Positions 9,199-18,794 of a stretch of DNA of 51,523 nt are shown one piece after another. The first letter of the stretch is position 1. Every line of letters starts with the position of its first letter. The position numbers were made by a program, and so were the translations under genes. Source of the DNA: an uncultured SAR116 cluster alpha proteobacterium (GTDB lineage Bacteria > Pseudomonadota > Alphaproteobacteria > Puniceispirillales > Marisalimonadaceae). A model generated the notes under the pieces. The model did not search any database, was not told the origin of the DNA, and was given only the letters and a program-made list of their open reading frames with translations. The stretch covers positions 1 to 51,523 of the forward strand of contig CACJJL010000014.1 in assembly GCA_902593735.1 (NCBI GenBank). Direction: 5' to 3'.

Positions 9199-10674
9199 TT
9201 ATCTAATGATAAATGGATTTGAAACTGAAGTTTTTTCTGCAATCCATATAGATTTTGTTTGTAAAAATTCTTTAATGGACTCTTGCCCACTTTCTCTTCC
9301 TCTGCCTGATCTTTTATAACCACCAAACGGAGACATAAAACTAACAGCTCTATAAGTATTTACCCACACTGTGCCTGCTCGCAAGGCATCTGACATTCTT
9401 AGAGCTCTTCCAATGTCATTAGTCCAAACTCCTGCAGCTAATCCAAAAATCACATCATTTCCAATTTTTATAGCCTCCTCTTCATCTTTAAAACGAATTA
9501 TAGATAATACTGGTCCAAAAACTTCTTCTTGGGCTATTCTCATATCATTATTAACATCAGTAAAAATAGTTGGTTCTACAAATCTATTACCTTTAACATC
9601 AGTGCCAGAATATGCTCTACCCCCCAAAAGACACTTTGCACCTTCTGATTTTGCTATATCAATATAGCTCATTATTTTTTCAAATTGTGGCTTGGTTGTT
9701 ACCGGTCCAACATGAGTTTCTAAAGACATGGGGTCACCAATTTTTGCCTCACTCGCAACCTTTACAAGTTTTTCAACAAACTTCTCATGTATTGAATCTT
9801 GAACTAAAAGTCGAGATCCAGCTATACATGTTTGGCCTGTTGCAGCAAAAATTCCTGAAATTACACCCATAATAGCTGCCTCAAAATCAGCATCCTCAAA
9901 AACAATATTAGGTGATTTTCCACCTAACTCCAAAGATACAGGCATTATTTTTTTTGCGGCAGTTTCATAAATTTTCTGTCCAGAAATATCTGATCCTGTA
10001 AATGCAATTTTTGAAATATTTTTATGTTCGACAAGTGGTTGTCCAACATCAACACCCATGCCTGTAACGCAATTAACGACACCGTCAGGAAAACCTGCTT
10101 CTGATATTAATTTCATAAACTCTAAAGTAGAAGCTGATGTAAATTCAGATGGTTTGACCACAGCAGTGTTTCCAGCCGCTAGTGCAGGAGCAAGTTTCCA
10201 AGATAAAAGTAATAAAGGTGAATTCCATGCCGTTATCATCCCAACAACACCAAACGGCTCATATTTAGTAAAGTTGAAAATACCTGGTTTGTCTGACGGT
10301 AACACTGCTCCTTCAACTTTATCAGCCAGTCCTCCAAAATATCTATACCATTCTGCAAGATATTTAGTTTGTGCTCCCATTTCTGCAATAAGTTTTCCGT
10401 TATCTTGAACTTCAATTTCTCCTAATTTCTGAGCATCTCGCTCTACAAGTTCTGCTAATCGAACTAATAATTTACCTCTTTCAGTTGGTTTTGTTTTAGA
10501 CCAATTGTTTTCAAATACCTCTTTTGCTACATTCACAGCTGCATCAACATCATAGGAATTACCTTTTGCAACCTCAGCCCATTTTTCACATGTATACGGA
10601 TTCTCAGTTTCAAAATATTCACCACCATTTGGCATCATTTCTTTTCCATTAACAAAATGGTTGTATTTTTTCAT
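9199..10674 (-). CDS. NAD(P)-dependent aldehyde dehydrogenase
   Basis: About 491 residues, the standard length for a soluble aldehyde dehydrogenase. ITAWNSPLLLLSWKLAPALA and VVKPSEFTS belong to the cofactor-binding part, ELGGKSPNIVFEDAD carries the general-base Glu, and GQTCIAGSRL carries the catalytic Cys (about residue 283); EEVFGPVLSIIRF is also conserved. The ATG at 10672-10674 has AGAGG eight bases upstream, whereas an in-frame TTG two codons earlier does not. It resembles broad betaine-aldehyde/hydroxymuconic-semialdehyde groups; the substrate is not assignable. It precedes the carbamoylase-type gene, so the pair might process an amino-acid-like compound. Confidence 0.9.
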   Translation of the reverse strand: MKKYNHFVNGKEMMPNGGEYFETENPYTCEKWAEVAKGNSYDVDAAVNVAKEVFENNWSKTKPTERGKLLVRLAELVERDAQKLGEIEVQDNGKLIAEMGAQTKYLAEWYRYFGGLADKVEGAVLPSDKPGIFNFTKYEPFGVVGMITAWNSPLLLLSWKLAPALAAGNTAVVKPSEFTSASTLEFMKLISEAGFPDGVVNCVTGMGVDVGQPLVEHKNISKIAFTGSDISGQKIYETAAKKIMPVSLELGGKSPNIVFEDADFEAAIMGVISGIFAATGQTCIAGSRLLVQDSIHEKFVEKLVKVASEAKIGDPMSLETHVGPVTTKPQFEKIMSYIDIAKSEGAKCLLGGRAYSGTDVKGNRFVEPTIFTDVNNDMRIAQEEVFGPVLSIIRFKDEEEAIKIGNDVIFGLAAGVWTNDIGRALRMSDALRAGTVWVNTYRAVSFMSPFGGYKRSGRGRESGQESIKEFLQTKSIWIAEKTSVSNPFIIR

Positions 10675-11081
10675 ATGCAATACCTCTGTTTAGTTTTTTT
10701 AGTTATATATTTCAAAATTTATTTAAACACTTTTGAAGACGTTGTTGAATAAATAATTTTACAATTTTGAAATAAATAATCATAGATACATACGAATTCG
10801 ATAATATAAATTAAAAATTAATATATTTATCTATTGTTTAAAACTTAAGTAGAAAATTCTCTTACGAGTAAAAATAACTCTACTACTAATTATATTTTGT
10901 ACAAATTTTCAGCATATATTTTTAAATTATCTCAAATCTCAATTGAAGTTTTATCTAACGCATAAAATTTAATAATTTATAAAATTAATAATTTATTTGG
11001 ATGCATGTTTTAATTTTGTTAATTGACAAATCTTTTAAGAGGTTATTGAATAATAGTATAATTCGTTCGGGGGCAAATAAA
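10675..11081. other. Divergent regulatory gap, no gene seen
   Basis: About 400 very AT-rich bases separate the leftward aldehyde dehydrogenase gene from the rightward coiled-helix gene. I find no convincing open frame. A TTGACA (11023-11028) and a TATAAT (11057-11062) are present but 28 bases apart, too far for a normal sigma-70 pair, and the TATAAT would leave almost no leader before the Shine-Dalgarno at 11069-11073. The promoters of both flanking genes must lie here, but I cannot place them. Confidence 0.4.
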
Positions 11082-13133
11082 ATGAAACTTGCTAAAAACT
11101 TTTCTTCATTCTTATCTTTTACTTTCCTTCTATTAATCATATTCTCTTTTAATGCTGAAAGTAAAACATTAAATACTGTAAAAAAATTTCAATTAATAGA
11201 TACTGAGAATGGAATTATACTTGCCAAGTGTAAGCAGAAAGACTGGGTAAAAAAGAAAGCATGTCAAGCAAAAGAAGCAGCTGAAAAAAAAGCCAGACAA
11301 GCAAGAGAAAAAGCAGAGGCTGCAAAAAGAAGAGCAGAGGAAGAAGCAAGAAGAAGAGCAGCTGAAGCAAAGAAGAGAGCAGAGGAAGAAGCAAGAAGAA
11401 GAGCAGCTGAAGCAAAGAAGAGAGCAGAGGAAGCATCTAAAAAAGCAGCTGAAGCAAAGAAGAGAGCTGAAGACGAAGCTAGAAAAAGAGCAGCTGCAGC
11501 AAAAAAGAAAGCTGAAGACGAAGCAAGGAAAGCTAAGGATGCAGCTAAAAAAGCTGGGGCAGGATTGTCTGCTGCGTATTTGGCTTCATATAAGTATGCG
11601 ACACCGTACGTCAATACCACAGCAGATCTTGCAAAAGATTTAGGTAATGATGCAGCAAAATTTGTAAAAGCCCAATTTGATAAGTGGGGATGTTTTGCGA
11701 CAGTTGGGGCTATCACCCAACCAGCAACAGCGAAAGCAATGCTAAAAAAAGTTCTACCAATTTTAGAAAAAAGAATGAATACAGATCTTAAAATAGCATC
11801 ATTAAATTTAAGAGATAATTCTAGTTCAGTTTATCTTTCATCGCTAACTAGTTCTAATCAATTTTTCCAGAAAAATTACTTTTCTACTTATGAAGGGTTG
11901 CCTGATTATAATGGACTGATAAAAGCATCCTTCGTTAATCCATTGAGTACCAAAGTAATGTCTAGCTCTAGACTTGAGGATAGCGGAATTGTATTAGTGA
12001 ATAAAAAGAAGAAAAAGAAATGTGGCAAGAAATGTAAAGCAAAGAAAAGAAAAGCGAAAGCAAGAGCTAAAGCAGCTAAAAAGAAACAAAAAGAACAGGC
12101 AAAGAAAGATCGTCTAAAGAAAAAAGCTCAGGAAAGAAAGTTAGCAAAAGAAAAGAAATTAAAAGAAAAGAAAATATCAAAAGAAAATAGACTTAACAAA
12201 GGTAAGACAGCAACAGCAACTACTGGAACTGGAGCAGCCATTGCAGTAGGTTCAGCTGCGGCTGCAGCTGGATATGGAAAAACATATAAGCCAGTTAAAA
12301 TTGACACAAGCACTCCGCTTAAGTTGGCGGAGAGTACTGCACTAATTATTAAGAAAAATAAAAAAGGTTATACACAACTAGTGACTGGTATTGGAAAAGC
12401 AGCAGTAAGAATTCCATTTATGTATGATCAAATCCTTAATGCTGACTTTATATGCAATAAAAGTGGTAAAGAGCAAGTTAAGGTATTAAAGCAACTAAAG
12501 TTATTTCCAAATAAAGGTATAAAATTTGCTTCTGCTGACGATAACAGAATTTTTGCAAGTTTAGATAATTTGAAAAATCTTAGTAACATTGACTTAAAAA
12601 ATCTATTAATATCTTCAGCAAATGCTGCGGATGGAGGTAAAGCTAAAGATCCAGCAGAACCATTTTTTGGAATAGAACTTGGTTTGGGTGTAGAGGGTAG
12701 TTTAGGTGTTGGAGCTGGTGTGAGTATTGCTTTCAATTTAATAACAGATATGAAAAATGAGGTTTACAGCTTTTTCACAGTTAGTAAAGATCAAGTTTTA
12801 AACATTGGCTTACCTTCTCAAGTAACACTTGAAGGTTGTGTTGGACCATCTTTAAAGATTTTTGGTACTCCACCAACAAAAGTTAGTGGTTTTAAGGGTG
12901 TTGGACATTCAGTTGGTTTCGAAATGACTGGCGAATTAGAGTATTTTGAAGCATTTTCGGCTGACGCAGGCGTAGGTGTTGATATTGGTATTTCTTCTCT
13001 TAAAAGTGGAAGCCAGTTTACGGGAATGTCCATTGGACCAGTTGCTTCAGCCTGTGCAGAGGGGCCAGACAGTGACTTACCTGTTGCAGTTGCATTAGTT
13101 GCATCTACAAGTTGGAGTTATAGATTGTGGTAA
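11082..13133 (+). CDS. Exported protein with charged alpha-helical repeats and beta-rich C-terminus, function unknown
   Basis: About 683 residues from the ATG at 11082, which has GGGGG nine bases upstream and begins a clear signal peptide (MKLAKNFSSF, then a hydrophobic core ending near AES, residue 27). Residues about 51-158 are Ala/Glu/Lys/Arg repeats of 15 residues. Residues about 306-372 are a second, very Lys-rich stretch starting with a C-x3-C, followed by an Ala/Gly-rich segment (about 378-395). Residues about 524-683 are Gly-rich alternating strands ending in YRLW, as in beta-barrel or secreted beta-sandwich proteins. I do not recognise the family. It is first in a three-gene cluster with a secretin lipoprotein and a tectonin-like protein, so a cell-envelope or exported role is likely. 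Confidence 0.75.
   Translation: MKLAKNFSSFLSFTFLLLIIFSFNAESKTLNTVKKFQLIDTENGIILAKCKQKDWVKKKACQAKEAAEKKARQAREKAEAAKRRAEEEARRRAAEAKKRAEEEARRRAAEAKKRAEEASKKAAEAKKRAEDEARKRAAAAKKKAEDEARKAKDAAKKAGAGLSAAYLASYKYATPYVNTTADLAKDLGNDAAKFVKAQFDKWGCFATVGAITQPATAKAMLKKVLPILEKRMNTDLKIASLNLRDNSSSVYLSSLTSSNQFFQKNYFSTYEGLPDYNGLIKASFVNPLSTKVMSSSRLEDSGIVLVNKKKKKKCGKKCKAKKRKAKARAKAAKKKQKEQAKKDRLKKKAQERKLAKEKKLKEKKISKENRLNKGKTATATTGTGAAIAVGSAAAAAGYGKTYKPVKIDTSTPLKLAESTALIIKKNKKGYTQLVTGIGKAAVRIPFMYDQILNADFICNKSGKEQVKVLKQLKLFPNKGIKFASADDNRIFASLDNLKNLSNIDLKNLLISSANAADGGKAKDPAEPFFGIELGLGVEGSLGVGAGVSIAFNLITDMKNEVYSFFTVSKDQVLNIGLPSQVTLEGCVGPSLKIFGTPPTKVSGFKGVGHSVGFEMTGELEYFEAFSADAGVGVDIGISSLKSGSQFTGMSIGPVASACAEGPDSDLPVAVALVASTSWSYRLW
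11334..11510 (+). repeat. In-gene tandem repeat, 45-bp unit (about four copies)
   Basis: The unit encodes AEEEARRRAAEAKKR. Copies at 11334-11378 and 11379-11423 are identical at DNA level. A 42-base copy (11424-11465) encodes AEEASKKAAEAKKR, and a diverged 45-base copy (11466-11510) encodes AEDEARKRAAAAKKK. The unit keeps frame, and Glu to Lys/Arg spacing of i to i+4 fits a stable single helix. The near-perfect identity of the first two copies suggests recent duplication and possible length variation between strains. Confidence 0.9.
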
Positions 13134-13156
13134 TTTAAGTTTGATATTCTTAAATT
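13132..13156 (+). terminator. AT-only stem-loop after the first cluster gene (weak)
   Basis: AATTTAAG (13132-13139) and CTTAAATT (13149-13156) are perfect inverted arms with a nine-base loop, overlapping the stop codon of the upstream gene. The stem contains little G/C and no clear T-run follows, so termination would be weak. It may only damp read-through or protect the 3' end of the first mRNA, leaving the secretin and tectonin genes at lower expression. Confidence 0.3.
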
Positions 13157-13208
13157 TTAACAATGATTGTTATAAATAAAAAATAGTTAAGGTAGTTGAT
13201 GTTTTAAA

Positions 13209-15140
13209 GTGAAGTTAAATTGTATAAAAAAATTCATTTATTTAATTGTTTTTGTTTTTTTGACAGGATGCATGACTACATCATCTATCAATCAAGCCGA
13301 ATTAGATCTAAATAAACCAAATATAGAAAAATCAAAAAAATTATCTGAGTGGCAAAAATTTGCAAATGAAGGTTATGATTTTTTAAAAAAAGGTGACTAT
13401 TTACTTGCTTCCGAAAAATTTAATAATGCTCTGAAATACGATATAAAAAATTCTAACCTTCAAGCGTTAAATGGTATCGCATATCACTTAAATGCTAAAT
13501 ATCAAGATGCAAATAATTATCAATTAGCAAAACAAGGATATGAACTAGCGTCAAAGTTTGATCCTTCTAACTGGGCTCCTTTCTACTTAAATGGATTGAT
13601 AAATTTTAAGGAAAAAGAATATAATAAAGCAAAAAATAATTTTATTAATGCTGCATTAAGAAATTGGGATAATTATGAAATCTTATTCAATATAGGTGTG
13701 GCGTCATATTATGATTTAGATTTTGAAACTTCAGCAAAAGTTATTAAATATCTAAAAAAACAAAATTTAGACAAAAATTTACTTTTAAAGGTTAACAAAA
13801 CTTGTTCTATCATATTTTCATTTACTGATGATCATAATTATAGGAATGAGTGTCTTCAAAATTATTTGAAAAATGAGAATTCATTAAATAAAAAAAATAA
13901 TCTAAAAAAGAAAATTAAATTTTGGAATTCTTTAAAAAAGATTAAAACTTCAGAAGTTTTAAAAAAAGCTGACATTTTATTAGCACAAACAACTAATGAA
14001 ACAATAACTGAAACAGAAACAGATCCGTTTGCATCAGATGATGATATTTCTAATGTTGATAATTTTCAAGAGTTTCAAAAAGAGTGTTTTATTAGAAACT
14101 TCAAGGCTGGCACTGATGAATTTACAAAATGTATAATTTCCCTTGTGGATGAAGCAACCAAAAAAGCACTTGAAGAAGAAGATATTACTGATGAACGGAT
14201 GGTTATTGTAGATGTTGTTATAATCGGAAGTACCGAAGATGCAAGAACAAGAACAGGTATCAATATTTTAGATGGTCTTTCTTTTCAATTTGGTGACGAC
14301 GTAGATGGTGAAGATGCTTACAGTAAAATCAATACTATAACTCGTGATGGATTTGATAGCACTAATAATACACAATCTAAAACTGTAGTCAGAGCTTTGA
14401 CAATTCCTGCAATTGAATACTCGTTAAATATTATTAATTCTAGAGACAATGACAGCAAAATTTTGGCAAAACCTAGTTTGATTGCGTTAGCTGGTGAAGA
14501 ATCTACTTTTTTTTCAGGAGTTACTATAAATGGTGCAGCAACTTCAGGAACTGGAGATTCTGTCTCCATTGAAGAAGAGATTGGCGTAAGTCTCTCAGTC
14601 ACCCCTGATTTTATAAGTGACACTAAGGTATATTTATCCATTGCTGCTGAAAGAACATTTCTTATAGATCCAAAAAAATCTGTACTTTATGAGTATAGAT
14701 TAGACACAACAAAAACAAATGTTGCAGCAAATGTAGTACTGAATATTGGAGAAACTTTAATTTTAGGTGGTTTGACAGAACAACAAGATACTGAAACTTT
14801 AGATGGTGTTCCAGGATTAAGTAAGGTCCCTTTGGTGAAATTATTTTTTTCTGAGGATATAAAAAGAAATTACAAAAAATCAATTACGATTTTATTAACG
14901 CCGCGTTTAGCACCTGTTAACAAAAAAAGTAAGGCTAAAGAAAAGAAAATTTCCTCAAAAAACACAAATGAGATAATTTTTTATAATCTTTTAGAAGAAG
15001 AAAATATTGAATTTTCAATAAAAAAAGATTTTGAAAATTTTAAAAATATTTTAAGAAAAAATTTTATAGGTGGTGAAGACTTAAATATTTTAAAAACAGA
15101 TAATGAGTTAATTGAGATTGCAAAAAATTTAAAAATATAA
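13209..15140 (+). CDS. Lipoprotein with N-terminal TPR repeats and C-terminal secretin domain
   Basis: A 643-residue lipoprotein: signal peptide with lipobox LTGC (Cys21), TPR-like helices (about 45-180, e.g. GYDFLKKGDYLLASEKFNNAL), a low-complexity linker, and a secretin module at about 395-565. The secretin is identified by ILAKPSLIALAGEESTFFSG and by GETLILGGL ... VPGLSKVPLVKLFFS, the conserved core of GspD/PilQ/CpaC outer-membrane channels, ending in a beta strand with LLTPRL. No N0/N1-type ring domain is obvious. The start is GTG at 13209; no ATG fits. It lies 75 bases after the helical-repeat gene and one base before the tectonin-like gene. No other type II, type III or pilus component is in the window, so its partner machinery is unknown. 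Confidence 0.85.
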   Translation: MKLNCIKKFIYLIVFVFLTGCMTTSSINQAELDLNKPNIEKSKKLSEWQKFANEGYDFLKKGDYLLASEKFNNALKYDIKNSNLQALNGIAYHLNAKYQDANNYQLAKQGYELASKFDPSNWAPFYLNGLINFKEKEYNKAKNNFINAALRNWDNYEILFNIGVASYYDLDFETSAKVIKYLKKQNLDKNLLLKVNKTCSIIFSFTDDHNYRNECLQNYLKNENSLNKKNNLKKKIKFWNSLKKIKTSEVLKKADILLAQTTNETITETETDPFASDDDISNVDNFQEFQKECFIRNFKAGTDEFTKCIISLVDEATKKALEEEDITDERMVIVDVVIIGSTEDARTRTGINILDGLSFQFGDDVDGEDAYSKINTITRDGFDSTNNTQSKTVVRALTIPAIEYSLNIINSRDNDSKILAKPSLIALAGEESTFFSGVTINGAATSGTGDSVSIEEEIGVSLSVTPDFISDTKVYLSIAAERTFLIDPKKSVLYEYRLDTTKTNVAANVVLNIGETLILGGLTEQQDTETLDGVPGLSKVPLVKLFFSEDIKRNYKKSITILLTPRLAPVNKKSKAKEKKISSKNTNEIIFYNLLEEENIEFSIKKDFENFKNILRKNFIGGEDLNILKTDNELIEIAKNLKI

Positions 15141-15141
15141 A

Positions 15142-17625
15142 ATGTTATTTCTTTTACAAAAATTTAATATTTTCACTGTTATTATAATAATTTTATTATC
15201 TAGTACATGTAAATTTTTATTTGCTCAGAGCAAAGTTATTTATAACTGGGAAAAAATAAATTATAAAATAATTGATATCTCTATATATAATGATGAAAAA
15301 ATCATAGTTATTGATAATAAGAATAAAATTCGTTTAATTGATACTTATTCAAAAAAAATAAAAAGATTTCCAGGTAAATTTAATAAAATTTTTTATGACA
15401 GCAAAAATATTTTTGCTGTATCTAATGAATTTAAACTTTACAAATTGAAAAGGAGAATATGGAAAAAAATTAAAATTTCCAAAAGCACAAATTATGAGAA
15501 TTTAACTGTATTTAAAGATGTAATTTATGGTGTTAAAGATGGCAAGATTTTTTCTTTCAACACAAAAGGAAAAAAGATCAATAAAAACTATTTCAAAGAA
15601 TTTACTAACATTAATTTTATAGGATTTTTTGATATTGAAAATTATATTACACTGACAAAAAATAATGAATTGAATTTTTATTATAAAAACAGAATCTTAG
15701 AGAAAAAGGCGAATATTAAAAAAATATTATTTATAAATGAAAATTATATAATAGTATCAAAACAAAATGGTGGATTATTCATTTTATCATTACAGGATAT
15801 TAATGAAAACTTTAAAAAAATAAATTTTAAAAAAAAATTAAATAAAATAATTATTTCAAAATCTGGCAAAATTTGGGGTAGTGACGACAAATCAATCTAT
15901 ATTTCATCATTTACTGTAGATGATCTATTTTTAAGTAGTGGTACTAAAAGTAACGATAAAGAAAAAATATATTCTTCCAAACTTACAGCAACAAAACTTT
16001 TTTCAGGAGAGGATGGTATTTTCAAAATTGATGAATACGGAGCATTAAATTATTGGAATTTTAAAATAAAAAAATTTATTCCTCTTTATTTAAAACCATT
16101 AGAAATATCAAATCCTAAAAAAAATGTTCTATGGGCTATTAATTCACTAGGTAGGATTTTTTATTATAATGGAAAAAAATGGAAACAAATAAAAGGATTA
16201 GCTCAAAGTATTAGTTCAAAGAATAACCTAACCATTATTGTGGACGAAAACAAAATTATTAAGCAATATGATGTATCAAAAAGAAAATTTTTGAAAACTG
16301 GGATTAAAGCTGAAAAAGTTTTTGTTAAGACAAACAAAAACTTTTGGGTAATGGAAAAAAATAAATTATCAAATTGTAATTTTAAAGGGCAAAAACTGTC
16401 ATTGAAGTCTGTAAAATGTAAAAAGTTTAAGGGTAAGTTTCAAAATTTAAAAATTACTTATGGTGGACGTTTATTTGCTATAACTGAAAAAAACAACCTG
16501 CAAATTTTTAATGGTGAGAAGTTTGTTAATTATCAAACTAGGATAAGATCAATTAAAGACATAATAGGATATAAAAATAATTTAATCTGGTTAATTGATC
16601 AAAATAACAATATTTTCAAAAATTCAAATAAAAAAATCAGGTATAAAACCTCCTCACACTTTGAGACAGTTAAATTTGTAGAACAAGATTTAACTGGTAG
16701 TGGTGATGTATTGCTTTATGGGAAAAAGGTAAGCAAAAATAAATATAAATCAACTGCTAGTTCAGCAAATGGAGGTTTTACTTATAAAAAAAATATGAAA
16801 AGAAAAGTTGTAAATAATAACGTAAATTTCATAGATCTAAGCTTTGGTGGAGATGGTAGATTATGGGCAGTATCAAACATTAATGAAGTTTTTCAATATA
16901 AAGACAAAACAAAATCCTTTAAGAGATATACTAGAACTAATTTTTCATCAAAAGATCAACAATACTTTGGTTTGCCTAATAATATCGACATAACAAGAAT
17001 TACATCTGATAATATTGGAAAGATTTGGATAGTTAAAAAAGATTCTAAATCAATTTATTACCAAGATAAACTTAAAGGTAAATATATAGAAACAAAACTT
17101 ACGAGAGGAGCTCAAAATATCAAAGATTTAGCCATTGATGCATCAAACAATGTTTACCTAGCTGCTGGTAATATTTATAAATGGGATAAATCAAAAAAAT
17201 CATTTCACACTTATATCAATAAAAATGGTCCATTTTTGAGAGTTTCTAGTGGACCAACAGGAACATTATGGGCGATAAATAATAATGGTAAACTATTTGA
17301 ACTTTTCGGAGGAAAACTTCTAAAGAGACCCAGCAAAGGTAAATTAACTGCAAATGACGTTGATATTTCAATTAATGGGGAAGTTTTTGTAACTTCTGAA
17401 GTTCTAAAGACTACAACTACAACAAGAGAAGGTAGAAGGACTATCACAAATACTCAAATTCTTAAATGTGATTTATATAAATATAATCCCATTAAAAGCA
17501 CCATTGAACATGCATTTGATTCAAAAAATATTTATTCAGAAATCGTTACAATTTCACGTGAGGGAAGTCCGTGGTATACAAGTCCAAAATGTGAAAATAA
17601 AAACGTTTATTATGGTGTAAATTAG
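15142..17625 (+). CDS. Secreted tectonin-like beta-propeller repeat protein
   Basis: An 827-residue protein with an N-terminal signal peptide or anchor (IIIILLSSTCKFLFAQ, cleavage near residue 29), followed by repeated 40-60-residue blades. The clearest blades are LWAINSLGRIFYYNGKKW, GRLWAVSNINEVFQYKD, KIWIVKKDSKSIYYQDK and GPTGTLWAINNNGKLFELF. They match the tectonin pattern (G..WAvn..G.iy), a lectin-like propeller repeat that can bind carbohydrate or lipopolysaccharide. Starts one base after the secretin gene stop, so translation is probably coupled. Very Lys/Asn/Ile-rich, consistent with local base composition. I infer surface recognition or substrate binding for the secretin cluster. Confidence 0.75.
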   Translation: MLFLLQKFNIFTVIIIILLSSTCKFLFAQSKVIYNWEKINYKIIDISIYNDEKIIVIDNKNKIRLIDTYSKKIKRFPGKFNKIFYDSKNIFAVSNEFKLYKLKRRIWKKIKISKSTNYENLTVFKDVIYGVKDGKIFSFNTKGKKINKNYFKEFTNINFIGFFDIENYITLTKNNELNFYYKNRILEKKANIKKILFINENYIIVSKQNGGLFILSLQDINENFKKINFKKKLNKIIISKSGKIWGSDDKSIYISSFTVDDLFLSSGTKSNDKEKIYSSKLTATKLFSGEDGIFKIDEYGALNYWNFKIKKFIPLYLKPLEISNPKKNVLWAINSLGRIFYYNGKKWKQIKGLAQSISSKNNLTIIVDENKIIKQYDVSKRKFLKTGIKAEKVFVKTNKNFWVMEKNKLSNCNFKGQKLSLKSVKCKKFKGKFQNLKITYGGRLFAITEKNNLQIFNGEKFVNYQTRIRSIKDIIGYKNNLIWLIDQNNNIFKNSNKKIRYKTSSHFETVKFVEQDLTGSGDVLLYGKKVSKNKYKSTASSANGGFTYKKNMKRKVVNNNVNFIDLSFGGDGRLWAVSNINEVFQYKDKTKSFKRYTRTNFSSKDQQYFGLPNNIDITRITSDNIGKIWIVKKDSKSIYYQDKLKGKYIETKLTRGAQNIKDLAIDASNNVYLAAGNIYKWDKSKKSFHTYINKNGPFLRVSSGPTGTLWAINNNGKLFELFGGKLLKRPSKGKLTANDVDISINGEVFVTSEVLKTTTTTREGRRTITNTQILKCDLYKYNPIKSTIEHAFDSKNIYSEIVTISREGSPWYTSPKCENKNVYYGVN

Positions 17626-17659
17626 ATTAAATTTAAAATTTAAAAAAGAATTATAAGAC

Positions 17660-18793
17660 TTAAAATTTAAGAAGAAAATTTTCTAATAAAAGAAAATAAT
17701 CAAACAAATCTTTATTAATCAATTTTTCATTAGATTTATGACCTTCAGAGCCAGTACCTGGACCAATATTTATAATATTAACATTATCATCTGCAAAGTA
17801 TCTTCCATCACTTACTCCAATAGATGATAAAAATTTAGATTTTTTCCCCGTTACTAATTCTTTAGACTTTGATAGCTCTTGTAGATAAATATTCGATTTA
17901 TTTGATTTAAAAGGGTTTGTGCCTGTAAGAAATTTCACTTTTGCTGATTTATCAACTTTAAGTATAAATTTTTTAATTTCGTTGAAAGCTTTTTTTATAT
18001 CTTCTTTATGAGTAATTCTTCTATCAACAACTATTCTTGTTTTTGATGGGACGACGTTCACATTTTCTCCCCCAGATACAATACCAATGTTAATCGTGGA
18101 TTTATGAGTTCCAATATCATAATTTTTTAAGTGTTTTTTAAAATTTGAATTTAATTCATTAATTATTTCTGCAGACTTTTGAATAGCATTAATTCCCTTG
18201 TGGGGTTCACCAGCATGTGATGTTTTACCAGAAACATTTATCTCTAACCAAAAGACACCTCTTTCTTCGATTACAAAATTATTATTGGTTGGAGCACCTA
18301 AAATTAGTGTATGAGGTTTTATAACTTTTAGTTTTTTTAAATATTTCGTGCCATCAGGTCCTAGATTTTCTTCATCAGTAACAAATGTAAAATCTATATT
18401 TTCTTTGATATTTGGAAAAAGTCTTTTAAAATTTTTGGCTAAATATAAATGAACTGCTGCACTTCCTTTACAATTAACTGCTCCTAACCCGTAAGAATAA
18501 TTTTTTTCTACTTTTAGATCAAAAGGGTTGCTTTTCCATTCACTTAATATTGGTCTAACAGTATCAATATGAGAATTAAAAACTATTGATTTTTTTGATC
18601 CTTGATAATTAGATGCACAAATATTTATTTTTTCCTCATCAACACCATATGATCTTATTTGTAATCCACTGTTTTTAAGATATGAGCTCAAAAACTTTCC
18701 AAAATCTCTGCTACTTCCTGGAGGATAACATGTATCTATCTCAATAATTTGTCCTAATAAATCTAATAATTCTTTTTGTATATTATTTTTCAT
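17660..18793 (-). CDS. M20-family metallopeptidase/deacylase (ArgE/DapE-like)
   Basis: A 377-residue M20 enzyme. Metal ligands appear in NSHIDTVRP (HxD), GLGAVNCKGSAA (bridging position, with Asn where Asp is usual), TDEENLGPDG (catalytic Glu and metal Glu) and GSEGHKSNE (distal His). The dimerisation domain starts at LEINVSGKTSHAGEPHKG. The family removes acyl groups from acylated amino acids such as acetylornithine. GAVNCKG replaces the common GxxDMKG, so the bridging Asp appears changed, which could alter metal use. It is the last gene of the minus-strand transporter operon, one base after the hydrolase gene, so an imported N-acyl amino-acid derivative is a plausible substrate. Confidence 0.8.
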   Translation of the reverse strand: MKNNIQKELLDLLGQIIEIDTCYPPGSSRDFGKFLSSYLKNSGLQIRSYGVDEEKINICASNYQGSKKSIVFNSHIDTVRPILSEWKSNPFDLKVEKNYSYGLGAVNCKGSAAVHLYLAKNFKRLFPNIKENIDFTFVTDEENLGPDGTKYLKKLKVIKPHTLILGAPTNNNFVIEERGVFWLEINVSGKTSHAGEPHKGINAIQKSAEIINELNSNFKKHLKNYDIGTHKSTINIGIVSGGENVNVVPSKTRIVVDRRITHKEDIKKAFNEIKKFILKVDKSAKVKFLTGTNPFKSNKSNIYLQELSKSKELVTGKKSKFLSSIGVSDGRYFADDNVNIINIGPGTGSEGHKSNEKLINKDLFDYFLLLENFLLKF

Positions 18794-18794
18794 A

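Noticed and set aside
11023-11062. TTGACA and TATAAT as a sigma-70 promoter for the helical-repeat gene
   Set aside because: The two boxes are 28 bases apart and the TATAAT would leave almost no leader before the Shine-Dalgarno.
11215-11716. Two long antisense open frames across the helical-repeat region
   Set aside because: They are by-products of the repetitive GCA/GAA/AGA codons of the sense gene, made of Leu/Phe/Ala runs with no start context.
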